Source: CAYUZU01 sp964448675
GTDB taxonomy: Bacteria; Planctomycetota; Phycisphaerae; UBA1845; Fen-1342
Direction of reading: 5' to 3'
DNA: 64,000 nt
Assembly: GCA_964448675.1 (NCBI GenBank)
Contig: CAYUZU010000005.1
Coordinates: 124,001 to 188,000 of the forward strand
In this document: positions 7,969 through 17,000 of the stretch, piece by piece
Layout: the number at the start of each line of letters is the position of its first letter
How positions within the stretch are numbered: position 1 is the stretch's first letter
Program-made: the position numbers and the translations under genes
Notes under the pieces: model-generated
Database searches by the model: none
What the model was told of the DNA's origin: nothing
The model's input: only the letters and a program-made list of their open reading frames with translations

Positions 7969-8970
7969 CTACTCCTTTGGCGGCGGCGTCCAGGGATACG
8001 TCACGTAGCGGTGATCGAATGTGCCGTCGGCGTACAGGTCGACCAGGCCGTAGCCGTTGTGGCATTCCTGGTAGTCGCCGCCCCACCAGCCGCCCGAGAC
8101 CGCCCCGTTGCACAGGTACGTCACGCCGAGGTAGTCGACCCGGTCGACCAGGTGGATGTGACCGGAGAGACACAGCTTGACGTTGGGGTGTTTCTTGAAG
8201 AGGTTCTTGAGCTTGCGGGCGTCGGTGTGCATCCACGCGCCGGGCACGACCCAGTCGCCGGATTCCTCGTTGTCGCCGTCGAAGTATGCACAGGCGGCCA
8301 GGATCGGGATATGCGACACGAGGCACACGGGCGTCCCGCGCGGCGTCTGCTGCAGGTCGGCGGCGAGCCATTCGAATTGGCGGTCATCGAGCTTGGCGGT
8401 GTAGCCGCCGCCCTTGGGGAAGGTCGAGTCGAGGAAGATGAAATGCCAGCCGGCGCGGTCGAAGCTGCGGTATGGCTGCTCGACGCCAAAGATGTCCATG
8501 ACCCAACGCTTGCCCCACTGCGCTTCGCGGCCGGTGGTCTTGGATTCCTTCTTGTTCCAGCCCCAGACGTCGTGGTTGCCGATGCAGGATTCGACCGGGA
8601 GGCTGCATTCGGCCTTGAGCACGCGCTGCCAGACGTCCCATTGGGCCTTGGTGCGGGCCTCGTCGGCGCCCATGCAGTCCATGATGCTGTCGCCGCCGGT
8701 GAAAATGACGTCCGGGCGGTCGGCCTGGGACTGGACGTGGTGCAGGCAGGCGGCGAAGCCGGCGGGGGCGTTCTTCTCGGGTTGCACGTGGATGTCGGTG
8801 AGGTGGGCGATGCGCAGGCAGCGCTTGGCGTTGGGGCCGCGCTTGGCGGGGCGCGGCGCGGGCTTCTGCTGCCCCGCCAGGGCGGCGGGAGAGAGCAGGG
8901 CGGCACCGCCGGCGCCGGCCAGCAGCATGAGATCGCGACGCGAGACCCTGGGCGCAGGTTGGTTCTTCAT
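7969..8970 (-). CDS. Tat-exported calcineurin-like metallophosphoesterase
   Basis: A 333-residue protein starting at ATG 8970 (GGAG about 8 nt upstream). It begins with a twin-arginine signal (SRRDLMLLAG, RR at 11-12, then an alanine-rich core ending ALAG). The mature part has the dimetal phosphoesterase motifs in order: TDIH, GGDS, GNHD, SHIP and GHIH. It therefore works outside the cytoplasmic membrane, folded in the cytoplasm with its metals first. The substrate is unknown; similar secreted enzymes cleave phosphomonoesters or cyclic nucleotides. A longer frame runs up to 9135 but has no leader logic, and the Tat motif fixes the start. Confidence 0.88.
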   Translation of the reverse strand: MKNQPAPRVSRRDLMLLAGAGGAALLSPAALAGQQKPAPRPAKRGPNAKRCLRIAHLTDIHVQPEKNAPAGFAACLHHVQSQADRPDVIFTGGDSIMDCMGADEARTKAQWDVWQRVLKAECSLPVESCIGNHDVWGWNKKESKTTGREAQWGKRWVMDIFGVEQPYRSFDRAGWHFIFLDSTFPKGGGYTAKLDDRQFEWLAADLQQTPRGTPVCLVSHIPILAACAYFDGDNEESGDWVVPGAWMHTDARKLKNLFKKHPNVKLCLSGHIHLVDRVDYLGVTYLCNGAVSGGWWGGDYQECHNGYGLVDLYADGTFDHRYVTYPWTPPPKE

Positions 8971-9378
8971 GGTTCCACTCCGTTTCTGGCGGCCACGAGT
9001 GCTGGGTGCGTGGGTGTGCAGGGTGGTGTTCCGTGGCGGCCGACGGGATGCAGGGTACGTGGTTAGGGGCGTGGGGGCAAGGGTGTAATTGGCAATGGCG
9101 AATTGCGCATGCGGGAGCCGGGTACGGGAATTCACTCACAATGGCGCCACTGCTCTTGCAAGGTGCTCTTGGCGTGTGCGACCGAGTATGATGCGACGCA
9201 TGTGGTGAAGGTCTGCTTCGGGCGCGCGAGGCGCTTCGTCGTCACTGCTGATTCTGTGGTCGGGTGCCATGATGAGCATCGGTCCATTCGCACGGTGCCG
9301 GGTTGTTCCTTCTGCGGTTGTGGTCATCAGGTGCGCCGGGCACCAGTGGCGCCGCTGTTTGTGTGCAGGTGACCCGCG
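8971..9378. other. Divergent spacer between phosphoesterase and MBOAT genes
   Basis: 408 bp without a supported gene. A TATGAT hexamer at about 9187 could be the -10 of the downstream acyltransferase gene, but its -35 is poor. No operator, hairpin or repeat stands out apart from the loose repeat AATTGGCAATGGCGAATTG near 9089-9107. Confidence 0.4.
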
Positions 9379-10704
9379 ATGATTGACGTGCTGGTGCTGA
9401 TGCGACTGACCGCCCTGCCGGCGCTGGTCTTCCTGCTCGTCTTGCCCGTGTTCCTCGCGCTGCCCGCCCGTCACGCACGCGCGGTGCTGATCGTGGCGAG
9501 CGCGGCGGCCATTTGCGTGGTGGCCGGACCGGTGTTGGGCGGCATGTTGCTGGCGGCCAACGTGGCGGGGTACTTCTTGGTGGAGTTGCTGGCCCGGCTG
9601 CCGGCCAGGCGGACGGTCGGGGTGGTCGTTGGTGTGGTGGTGCTGCACGCGGGCTACTGGGCGTGTTTCGCGCTGCCGGTGCCGTACCCCTTTGCCATGG
9701 AAGGCGGCGGGCTGGGAGCGGCCACGTCTTTCATCCTCATGAGCGGCATCGGCCTGACCTTTTTCCGGTTGATCACGTACTTCAAGGCGCGGCTGTACGA
9801 CCCGGTGCCGCCGCTGTCGCTGGCCGACTACCTGCTGTTCATGCTCTACTTCCCGCAGTTTCGCCACGGGCCGATCGAACGGGCGTACACTTTCGTGCTG
9901 CGGCTGCGGGTGGCGCGGGAGCGCTGGACGCCGCAACAATTGTGGGTCGGGCTCGGGCGGATCAGCGCGGGCCTGGCGGTTCTCGTTGTGGGGCGGAGCG
10001 TACTGGCGATCTGGGATCATTACCTGCCCGAGGAACTCGAAGGCGACCTGCGCGTTCTGTTCAGCGACCCGGGGCGGTTCGCGGACGTGCAGATCATCAT
10101 GCTGGTCCAGTTGCCGGCCGTGGCCTTGTATTTCCTGGAGAGCGCCTATGCGCACCTGCAACTCGGGGTGTCGCGGGCGTTCGGCGTCATCGGCTCGGAG
10201 AACTTCAATCATCCGTACCTGGCGACCAACCCGCGGGCGTTCTGGTACCGCTGGAACATCACGCTGTTTCACTGGCTGCGCGACTATGTCTACAAGCCGC
10301 TGCGCGGGCGGCGTGGTGCGAAGTATCGGCGCCTGCCGGCGGTTGTGCTGACGTTCGTTTATTGCGGCCTGTTGCACGCGCCGCAGTGGTCGTGCGTGGT
10401 GTGGGGGGCGTGGATGGGGATCGGCGTGGCGGCGTATGTCGTGTTCGAGCAGGCGTCGGGGCGGCGTGGGCGTGCGGCGCGTGTTGCGCCAGGTGCCAAT
10501 GGCGCGCTGCCGGAGCGCGGTGCGGCGCGCATCGGCCGGCCGCCGGGCGGATTCGGGCGGCTGCTGGGGCGCATTGCCGCGCGGCTGCTGGTGTACCAGT
10601 GGTTCTGCATTGGTGTGACGATCATCCTGGACGCCGAGCAATACGGCCTGCCGGTCCTGCGCCGCTGGCTGGCGATCGTGACGGGCGGGTTGGTGGACGT
10701 GTGA
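9379..10704 (+). CDS. MBOAT-family membrane O-acyltransferase
   Basis: A 441-residue polytopic membrane protein with hydrophobic segments along its length (for example 10-30, 35-68, 80-105, 115-135). It carries the MBOAT hallmarks: RHGPIERAYTF near 162-172, FWYRWNITLFHWLRDYVYKPLRG near 288-310 and the active-site His333 in CGLLHAPQWSCVVWGAW. Bacterial members (DltB, AlgI types) move acyl groups across the membrane onto cell-wall or exported glycopolymers. No DltD/AlgJ-like periplasmic partner is adjacent, so the acceptor is unknown. The start is the first ATG of the frame; no clear binding site is seen. Confidence 0.85.
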   Translation: MIDVLVLMRLTALPALVFLLVLPVFLALPARHARAVLIVASAAAICVVAGPVLGGMLLAANVAGYFLVELLARLPARRTVGVVVGVVVLHAGYWACFALPVPYPFAMEGGGLGAATSFILMSGIGLTFFRLITYFKARLYDPVPPLSLADYLLFMLYFPQFRHGPIERAYTFVLRLRVARERWTPQQLWVGLGRISAGLAVLVVGRSVLAIWDHYLPEELEGDLRVLFSDPGRFADVQIIMLVQLPAVALYFLESAYAHLQLGVSRAFGVIGSENFNHPYLATNPRAFWYRWNITLFHWLRDYVYKPLRGRRGAKYRRLPAVVLTFVYCGLLHAPQWSCVVWGAWMGIGVAAYVVFEQASGRRGRAARVAPGANGALPERGAARIGRPPGGFGRLLGRIAARLLVYQWFCIGVTIILDAEQYGLPVLRRWLAIVTGGLVDV

Positions 10705-10723
10705 TCCGTCGGCCACCAGGGAG

Positions 10724-11869
10724 CTACATGTCGGCCGCCTGACCGAGGACGTCGGGAAGCACGGTGAAGAGGCGGTCGAGGTCGGCTTCAGTATTGTACT
10801 TGCCCAGCGAAAAACGGATCTCGCCGCCGGCGAGCTGGGGAGCGACGTTCATGGCGCGCAGGACGTGCGATGGCTCGACCTGGCCGGCGGCACACGCGGC
10901 GCCGCTGGAGACGCAGATGCCGGCCTCGCTGAGCAGCACGACGATGTTCTCGCCGATGAGTCCCGCAAAGCACACGCAGCAGGTGTTGGGCAGGCGGTCG
11001 GCGTCGCGGCCCACGACGTGGACGTTGGAAAACCGTTCGCAGAGCCGGGATTCGAGGCGATCGCGCAGCGAGCGGATGCGCTCGTTGACGTCGGGGCCTT
11101 GCTCGTGCAGGAGCTGGCAGGCGGTGCCGAGGGCGATGATGCCGGGGGCGTTGAGGGTGCCGCCGCGGCGACCGCGCTCCTGCGAGCCACCGATCTGGCA
11201 CTTCTGATAGGGGGTTTCGCGGCGAATGTAGAGTGCCCCGACGCCCTTGGGGCCGTAGATCTTGTGGGCGCTGAGCGAGAGCAGGTCGACGCCGAGGTGG
11301 TCGACGTGAACGGGCGTCTTGCCGAGGGCATTGACGGCGTCGGTATGGACGAGGGTGCCGTGCCGGTGGGCGATGCGGGTGACTTCCGCGACGGGGAACA
11401 GGACGCCGGTCTCATTGTTGGCGAGCATGATCGAGACGAGGGCTGTGTCGGGGCGGATGGCCTGGTCGAGGGTCGCGAGGTCGAGGCGGCCGGCGCCGTC
11501 GACGCCGATGCGGGTGACGGACACGCCCTCGTGTTCGAGCTGCTCGGCGGTTTCGAAGATGGCATGGTGCTCGACCGCGGAGATGACGAGATGCCGCTTG
11601 TCGGGCCGGGCCGTGAGCACGCCCCGCAGGGCAGCATTGTCGGCCTCGGTGCCGCCGCTGGTGAAGACGATGTCGTTGGGCTGGGCGCCGATGAGGGCGG
11701 CAACCTGGCGGCGGGCCTGCTCGACCTGGAGCCCGACGGCGGCGCCGAACTCGTGCCCGCTCGACGGGTTGGCCCAGTCGTCGGTGAGCAGGCGCGTCAT
11801 GGCGGCGACGACGCGCTCGTCGGGCCGCGTGGTGGCGTTGTTGTCGAGGTAGGTGAGCCGGCGTGTCAT
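10724..11869 (-). CDS. Cysteine desulfurase (NifS/IscS type)
   Basis: A 381-residue PLP enzyme taking sulfur from cysteine for iron-sulfur clusters and thiolation. LDNNATT at 8-14 opens the protein, PLP Lys203 lies in SAHKIYGPKG and the persulfide cysteine is C326 in SSGAACAAG, the longer class I loop. The substrate loop RGGTLN is intact. Its ATG overlaps the stop of the upstream prepilin gene as ATGA (11866-11869), so translation is coupled to an apparently unrelated protein. No IscU/NifU scaffold is adjacent, so whether it is general or specialised is open. Confidence 0.93.
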   Translation of the reverse strand: MTRRLTYLDNNATTRPDERVVAAMTRLLTDDWANPSSGHEFGAAVGLQVEQARRQVAALIGAQPNDIVFTSGGTEADNAALRGVLTARPDKRHLVISAVEHHAIFETAEQLEHEGVSVTRIGVDGAGRLDLATLDQAIRPDTALVSIMLANNETGVLFPVAEVTRIAHRHGTLVHTDAVNALGKTPVHVDHLGVDLLSLSAHKIYGPKGVGALYIRRETPYQKCQIGGSQERGRRGGTLNAPGIIALGTACQLLHEQGPDVNERIRSLRDRLESRLCERFSNVHVVGRDADRLPNTCCVCFAGLIGENIVVLLSEAGICVSSGAACAAGQVEPSHVLRAMNVAPQLAGGEIRFSLGKYNTEADLDRLFTVLPDVLGQAADM

Positions 11870-12621
11870 GGCAGGTTCGGATCGTCGACGTAGCCGTGGG
11901 TGTCTTCGTTGAGCGTCTCGGGGTTCAGGTCCCAGTCCTCGGCGAGCTCTTCCTTGAGGTTGGTGCTGCGGACGGCGTGGCCATCGTTGAAGCAGTAGTT
12001 GGCGCCGCCGTAGTGACGCTCGTCGATATAGGCCTCGCCCTCGAGGCCGGCGATGTGTTCCATCGGGATGTCGCTGCGGAGCAGGTCACAGGGATCGGTC
12101 ACGTTCGGGTTGGCGTCGGTGATGATAGGCAGCCGGGCCTTGATCTGGTCGAGCGAGCGGCGGCTCCAGGAGTACTCGTAGGGGCGGTAGTGCCCCGTGC
12201 TGTTCTGCATGGGGATCGCTTCCTTGCAGACCCACAGCTCGTAGCGGTTGTCGTGATTGCGCTGCACCGGGAAGTCGCGCTCGAAGTCGTACGCGCGATC
12301 CTGATACATGTACGTGTACAGCGACTCGGCCCAGCCGTGCAGCGCAGGTTCCTCCTGGTCGTCCATGGCCGTGTAGCGCATCGGCGGCAGCAGGTAGTCA
12401 TTGTCGTGCGAGTACTGCAACAGGCCCTTCATGAACTCGGCAAGCCGCGTGAGACAAACGGTGGACTTGGCCTGCTGCCGGGCCCGGGAGAGTGAGGGCG
12501 TCAGGATCGACATCAGCAGGGCAATGATCGCCACGACGACCAACAGCTCGATGAGGGTGAAGGCGGATCGGCGGCTGGCGAAACGGGGACTCGCAGGGTG
12601 GTTCGGATGGCAGGCGTACAT
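11866..12621 (-). CDS. Prepilin-type cleavage/methylation protein with H-X9-DG motif
   Basis: A 251-residue pseudopilin-like protein. Residues 1-20 are a basic leader, followed by the type IV prepilin signal FTLIELLVVVAIIALL with the +5 glutamate (E25); the residue before the cleavage site is alanine rather than glycine. The C-terminal part is soluble and contains RHYGGANYCFNDGHA, the H-X9-DG motif common in large planctomycete families of such proteins. These are processed by prepilin peptidase and exported through type II/IV-pilus-like machinery. It is translationally coupled to the desulfurase gene. On the minus strand TATAAT lies at 12690-12695 as a possible -10. Confidence 0.85.
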   Translation of the reverse strand: MYACHPNHPASPRFASRRSAFTLIELLVVVAIIALLMSILTPSLSRARQQAKSTVCLTRLAEFMKGLLQYSHDNDYLLPPMRYTAMDDQEEPALHGWAESLYTYMYQDRAYDFERDFPVQRNHDNRYELWVCKEAIPMQNSTGHYRPYEYSWSRRSLDQIKARLPIITDANPNVTDPCDLLRSDIPMEHIAGLEGEAYIDERHYGGANYCFNDGHAVRSTNLKEELAEDWDLNPETLNEDTHGYVDDPNLP

Positions 12622-12747
12622 CGGGCTGGCCTCCGCTGGCTGAGGATGCGGCGCGCGGGGAACGCTCGCGACACGCCGCCACTGTTTCTATTATAGAGAA
12701 CGAGCGGACGCCGTGCGGCGTTGGCGGCGATTTGTGGAGCGGTGGCC

Positions 12748-13302
12748 ATGGGTGGCGACAAGGACCGGAAATCAGCGGGCGCGACGCCGAGCGGGGCGGA
12801 TCTGCGGCGGCGACTGGCGCTGGATGATGCGGCGCTGCTGACCGAGTGCGACGTACATCTTTACAAGGCGAGCGGGCCGGGCGGGCAGCATCGCAACAAG
12901 GTGACCAGTGCCGTGCGGCTGCACCACCGGCCCAGCGGGCTCACGGTGACGGGGACGGAGCGGCGGTCGCAGCACGAGAACAAGGCGAACGCCGTGAAAC
13001 GCCTGCGCGAGGCGCTGGCGGTGCATTCGCGGGCGCCGCTGCCGGCGGAGGTCACCTGGCCGCCGACGGTGCAGGTGCAGGACGGGCGGCTGCGGGTGAA
13101 CGAGAAGAACCCGGCGTTTTGCGACGTGTTGGGGCTGGTGCTGGACGCACTGGCGGCGTGCGAGGGGCGGCACCAGGACGCCGCGGCGAAGCTTGGCGTG
13201 TCAGGGTCGAGCCTGGTGCGGTTTCTGGCGCAGCACGGGGCGGCATGGGCCGAGGCGAACCGGATACGGGCTGCGGCGGGATTGGGGGTGTTGAAGAAGT
13301 AG
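12748..13302 (+). CDS. Release-factor-like protein with GGQ motif
   Basis: A 184-residue protein built around a class I release-factor catalytic domain: SGPGGQHRNKVTSAVRLHH at about 42-60, with GGQ at 45-47 that enters the peptidyl-transferase centre and hydrolyses peptidyl-tRNA. There is no stop-codon recognition domain, as in ribosome-rescue factors of the ArfB type. Unlike ArfB, the C-terminal part is not a simple basic tail but contains a helix-turn-helix-like stretch (QDAAAKLGVSGSSLVRFL). A rescue role is inferred. ATG 12748 has GGAG about 8 nt upstream; an earlier TTG at 12721 is less likely. Confidence 0.8.
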   Translation: MGGDKDRKSAGATPSGADLRRRLALDDAALLTECDVHLYKASGPGGQHRNKVTSAVRLHHRPSGLTVTGTERRSQHENKANAVKRLREALAVHSRAPLPAEVTWPPTVQVQDGRLRVNEKNPAFCDVLGLVLDALAACEGRHQDAAAKLGVSGSSLVRFLAQHGAAWAEANRIRAAAGLGVLKK

Positions 13303-13347
13303 TTCTCAGTCTTCGGTCGCCGCTCTTCAGTTGGCGCCGGCCGGCAC

Positions 13348-14007
13348 TCAGTCGCGGGTGAGCACGCCGGTGGCCCAGGTGCTCGGGTCGACGTTCCAGC
13401 CGAGTTCGTCATCGGCGCTGAGGTGCTGGCTACCATGCTGGGAGTCCTTGACTTTGTAGAAGAGGCCGATGCGGGGGTGTTCGGCGGGATCCCAACCGTG
13501 GAGACAGGTGGCGGGGATGGCGACCTCGAGCGTGTAGCCTTGACGCGTGACGTGCGCGGCGACCTTGATGCGGCGCGTATCGACGTTGGGGGGCGGCTCC
13601 TTGGCGCGGCTCATGCGGTGGGTGCCGACGACGGGGGTCTTGCCGTCGCGGCCGCCGCCAGTGGGGAGCAGGTAGAAGAAGTGGCAGAAGCGGGTCGCGC
13701 GTTTGATGTCGCGGGCGTCGCGGGTGTCGATGCCGAGGCGCAGTCCGTTCTTTTTCCACCAGTGGGTCGGGTCGCATTGGGCGCGCGTGGTTCGGTTGGG
13801 AATGTCGAAGCCGGCGTAGAGGCCGTCCTCGTTCCAGCCGCAGTAGACGTCGGCGAAGGGCTCGATGCCTTCGATCTCGACCAGCGGCGGCAGGAGGTGG
13901 TCGTCGGTCCAGCTTGCAAGGTCGCCGTGGAGCCTGGGGGACGTGGCAAGGTAGCGGATCGGCACTTCGAACTGGAACAACGCACGGCGTGGGAGAATAT
14001 CGAGCAT
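13348..14007 (-). CDS. CBM9/DOMON-like protein of unknown role
   Basis: A 219-residue protein without signal peptide. The pattern DVYCGWNEDGLYAGFDIPN, then GLRLGIDTRD, then YTLEVAIPATCL and RIGLFYKVKDS is that of the carbohydrate-binding module 9-like beta-sandwich, often found alone in planctomycetes. No catalytic motif is visible. It lies 12 bp downstream of uvrA on the same strand and may be cotranscribed with it, although no functional link is obvious. The fold call is by motif only. Confidence 0.6.
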   Translation of the reverse strand: MLDILPRRALFQFEVPIRYLATSPRLHGDLASWTDDHLLPPLVEIEGIEPFADVYCGWNEDGLYAGFDIPNRTTRAQCDPTHWWKKNGLRLGIDTRDARDIKRATRFCHFFYLLPTGGGRDGKTPVVGTHRMSRAKEPPPNVDTRRIKVAAHVTRQGYTLEVAIPATCLHGWDPAEHPRIGLFYKVKDSQHGSQHLSADDELGWNVDPSTWATGVLTRD

Positions 14008-14019
14008 GGCCGTTAGCCC

Positions 14020-17000
14020 TCAGTCTTGTTGTGCTGCCAGGTACGCCTTGACCGCGGTACGGATGAACTTGCGGAAGGCGGGGGTGCTGATTTCCTTCTT
14101 GTCGTGGACGTACACGACGACAGCTTCGAGACCGCCACGGCGCGGGCGCACGTCGACACGGGCCCAGTCGCCGTACGTTTGCAGGTCGTCGCGTTCGTCG
14201 AGCGTGAGGAGGCCGAGCTGTTCGTCGAGCTCGGTCCAGTTGAAGGTACCACGGGGCACCTGGAAGTAGAGCTCGAGCAGCCATTCGCCGCCGGTGAGGG
14301 CGTGCAGGAACCAGAACTGCGGGTCTTGGTCGGCGGTGACTTCGACGCTGGCGCGGCTGTTCCAGTTGGTTTCGGCGAAGGCGCCGCGCCCCGCCTTGTG
14401 AATGAGATCCAGGGTGTAGTCCAGGGCGTCGGCTTCCCAGCGGGTTTCGTTTCCGCCGCGGCTGGCGCGTTGTTCGAGGTGCCACTTGCGGCCGTCGACC
14501 TGCCAGGGCATGCGGACGTCCTTGCCGACATCGCCGTAACCGCCGCGCTCGGCGGCGAGTTCCTGTTCGGCATGTGCCGCGGCGTCGAACAGCGGGCGTT
14601 CGGCGCGCGGGCCGGCGGTGAGGACCGGGGCCAGTGCGGCGGCCGTGTGCGACGCCCGTTCGCCGCGGTGAGTGGCGAGTTGTTCAGGGGTGCCGGTGGC
14701 GACGAGGTGGCCGCCTCCGGCGCCGGCTTCGGGGCCGAGGTCGATGATCCAGTCGGCGGCCTTGAGCACGTCGAGGTTGTGCTCGACAACGAGCACGGTG
14801 TTGCCCAAGTCGGCCAGGCGGTGGATCACGCCGAGCAGCTTGCGGATGTCGTCAAAGTGCAAGCCGGTCGTGGGCTCGTCGAGGATGTAGAGCGTGCGGC
14901 CGGTGTCGGGTTTGCCGAGTTCGGAAGCGAGCTTGACGCGCTGCGCCTCACCGCCAGAGAGCGTTGGCGCCGGCTGGCCGAGCTGCACGTAGTCGAGTCC
15001 GACGTCGGCGAGGGTTCGCAGCATACGGCGGACCTTCGGGACGTTTTCGAAGAGTTGCAGGGCGTCGCGGACGGACATCTCCAAGACGTCGGCGATGTTC
15101 CTGCCCTTGAAGCGGACTTCGAGGGTTTCGGGGTTGTAGCGCCGGCCGTGACAGATTTCGCACTCGATCCAGACGTCGGGCATGAAGTGCATTTCGATAC
15201 AGCGTTGGCCGTAGCCCTGGCAGGCTTCGCAGCGACCGCCGGGGCGGTTGAAGCTGAAGCGGTTGGCGTTGTAGCCGCGCATTTTCGCGTCGGGCAGGCG
15301 GGTGAAGAGTTCGCGGATCCAGTCGAAGACGCCGGTGTAAGTGGCGGGGTTGCTGGACGGCGTGTTGCCGATGGGCGACTGGTCGACGTTGATGACCTTG
15401 TCGATGACGTCGTCGGCCAGCGGGCGCGCGGTGAGGGTGCCGTCGTCGTTGTGCACGTGGACTTCGACGTCGTCGTGCTCGCCGACGATGATGCTGGCGT
15501 TGTGCAGCGTGCGGGCCAGCACCGGATAGAGAATGTCGTTGACCAGCGAGCTCTTGCCCGAACCAGAGACCCCGGTGATGCACACGAAGCGGCCAAGTGG
15601 GATGGGGACGGTCAGATCCTGGAGGTTGTGCTGCCGTGCGCCGCGCACCACGAGCCAATCCTGGTTGGGTTCGGCGGGTGTCGCGGCGGGAGGTGTCGTG
15701 TCCGTTGATTTGTGTCGCGCTCGGCGCCGAGGCGTGCGTTTCTGACGCGTTGTGGGTTCAGCCCAGGTGTTGACGGGCCGGCGGTTCGTGGGAATGGCGA
15801 TGGCTGTTTCGCCGCTGAGGTAGGCGCGGGTAAGGGACGCGTCGACGTCATCGGCTTTGTTGGACGTGGCGCGTGCTGACTTTCGGCTTGGCTTGGTGAA
15901 TTCGGTTGTCGCACCGCTGGCGATCACGCGGCCGCCGCCGCTGCCGGCACGGGGGCCGAAGTCGAGCAGGCGGTCGGCACTCTGGATGACTTCGCGGTCG
16001 TGCTCGACCATGAGCAGGGTATTGCCGAGGTTGCGCAGGCGGGTCAGGGCGGCGACGAGTCGTTGCGTATCGCGCGGGTGCAAGCCGATTGTCGGTTCGT
16101 CGAGAACGTAGAGGACGCCGGAGAGTCCGCTGCCGATCTGGCTGGCGAGGCGGATGCGTTGGGCCTCGCCGCCGGAGAGTGTTGGTGCGGCGCGGTGGAG
16201 GGTGAGGTACTGTAGGCCGACGTCGATGAGAAATTGGAGGCGGTCGCGGGTTTCCTTGAGAAGCTCGCCGGCGATGTTTCGTTCGCGCTGATCGAGTTGC
16301 AGATCGCGGAAGAACGCGGCGCACTGATCGAGCGGCATTTCGCAGAGATCGACGACGGTCTTGTCGGCGAGTCGTACGGCGGCGGCGTCGTGGCGCAGGC
16401 GGCCGCCCTGGCAGGTGATGCAGGGGATGTCGGTGACGACGTGGCGCAGCTTGTGGCGAAAGGTCCACGAGTTGCGCGTGGCGAGGTCGATGGCGGGAAA
16501 GAAGCCGCGCCAAGTGAAACGCACGCCGGCGAACGCGTCGTTGGCATCGATCCAGTCGCCGGGGCGGGTGCCGAACATCAGCACGCGCTTCTGCTGCGCG
16601 GTCCACTTGCGCAGCGGCGTGCCCGTGTCGATGCCCAGGTGCTCGCAGAGGGCGACAAGCATGCGGCCCATCGGGCTGCGTTTGTGGATGCTCGACCAGC
16701 CGGCGATGGCGCCGTCGAACAGGGACTTGTTGGGGTGGCGGATGATGGCGGCGGCGGGCGCGCCGCGCTGCACGCCCAGACCTTCGCACGTGTCGCACCA
16801 ACCGAGCTGGCTGTTGAAGCTGAAGTTCATGGGGCCGAGCTCTTCGTAGCTCGTGCCGCAGCGGATGCAGGCGAGCTTCTGGCTGAACATCAGCTCGCGG
16901 GCGGGGCTCTTCTCGACGCGGTAGCGCGGGGTCTGTTCTTCGGAAGCTTCGGCCGTCGCTTCCGCAGCGGGCTCTTCGTGGATGGTTTCGAACTCTTCGG

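Noticed and set aside
12721..12747. Earlier TTG start for the release-factor-like gene
   Set aside because: The binding site GGAG at 12736-12739 fits ATG 12748, and the extra residues have no similarity.
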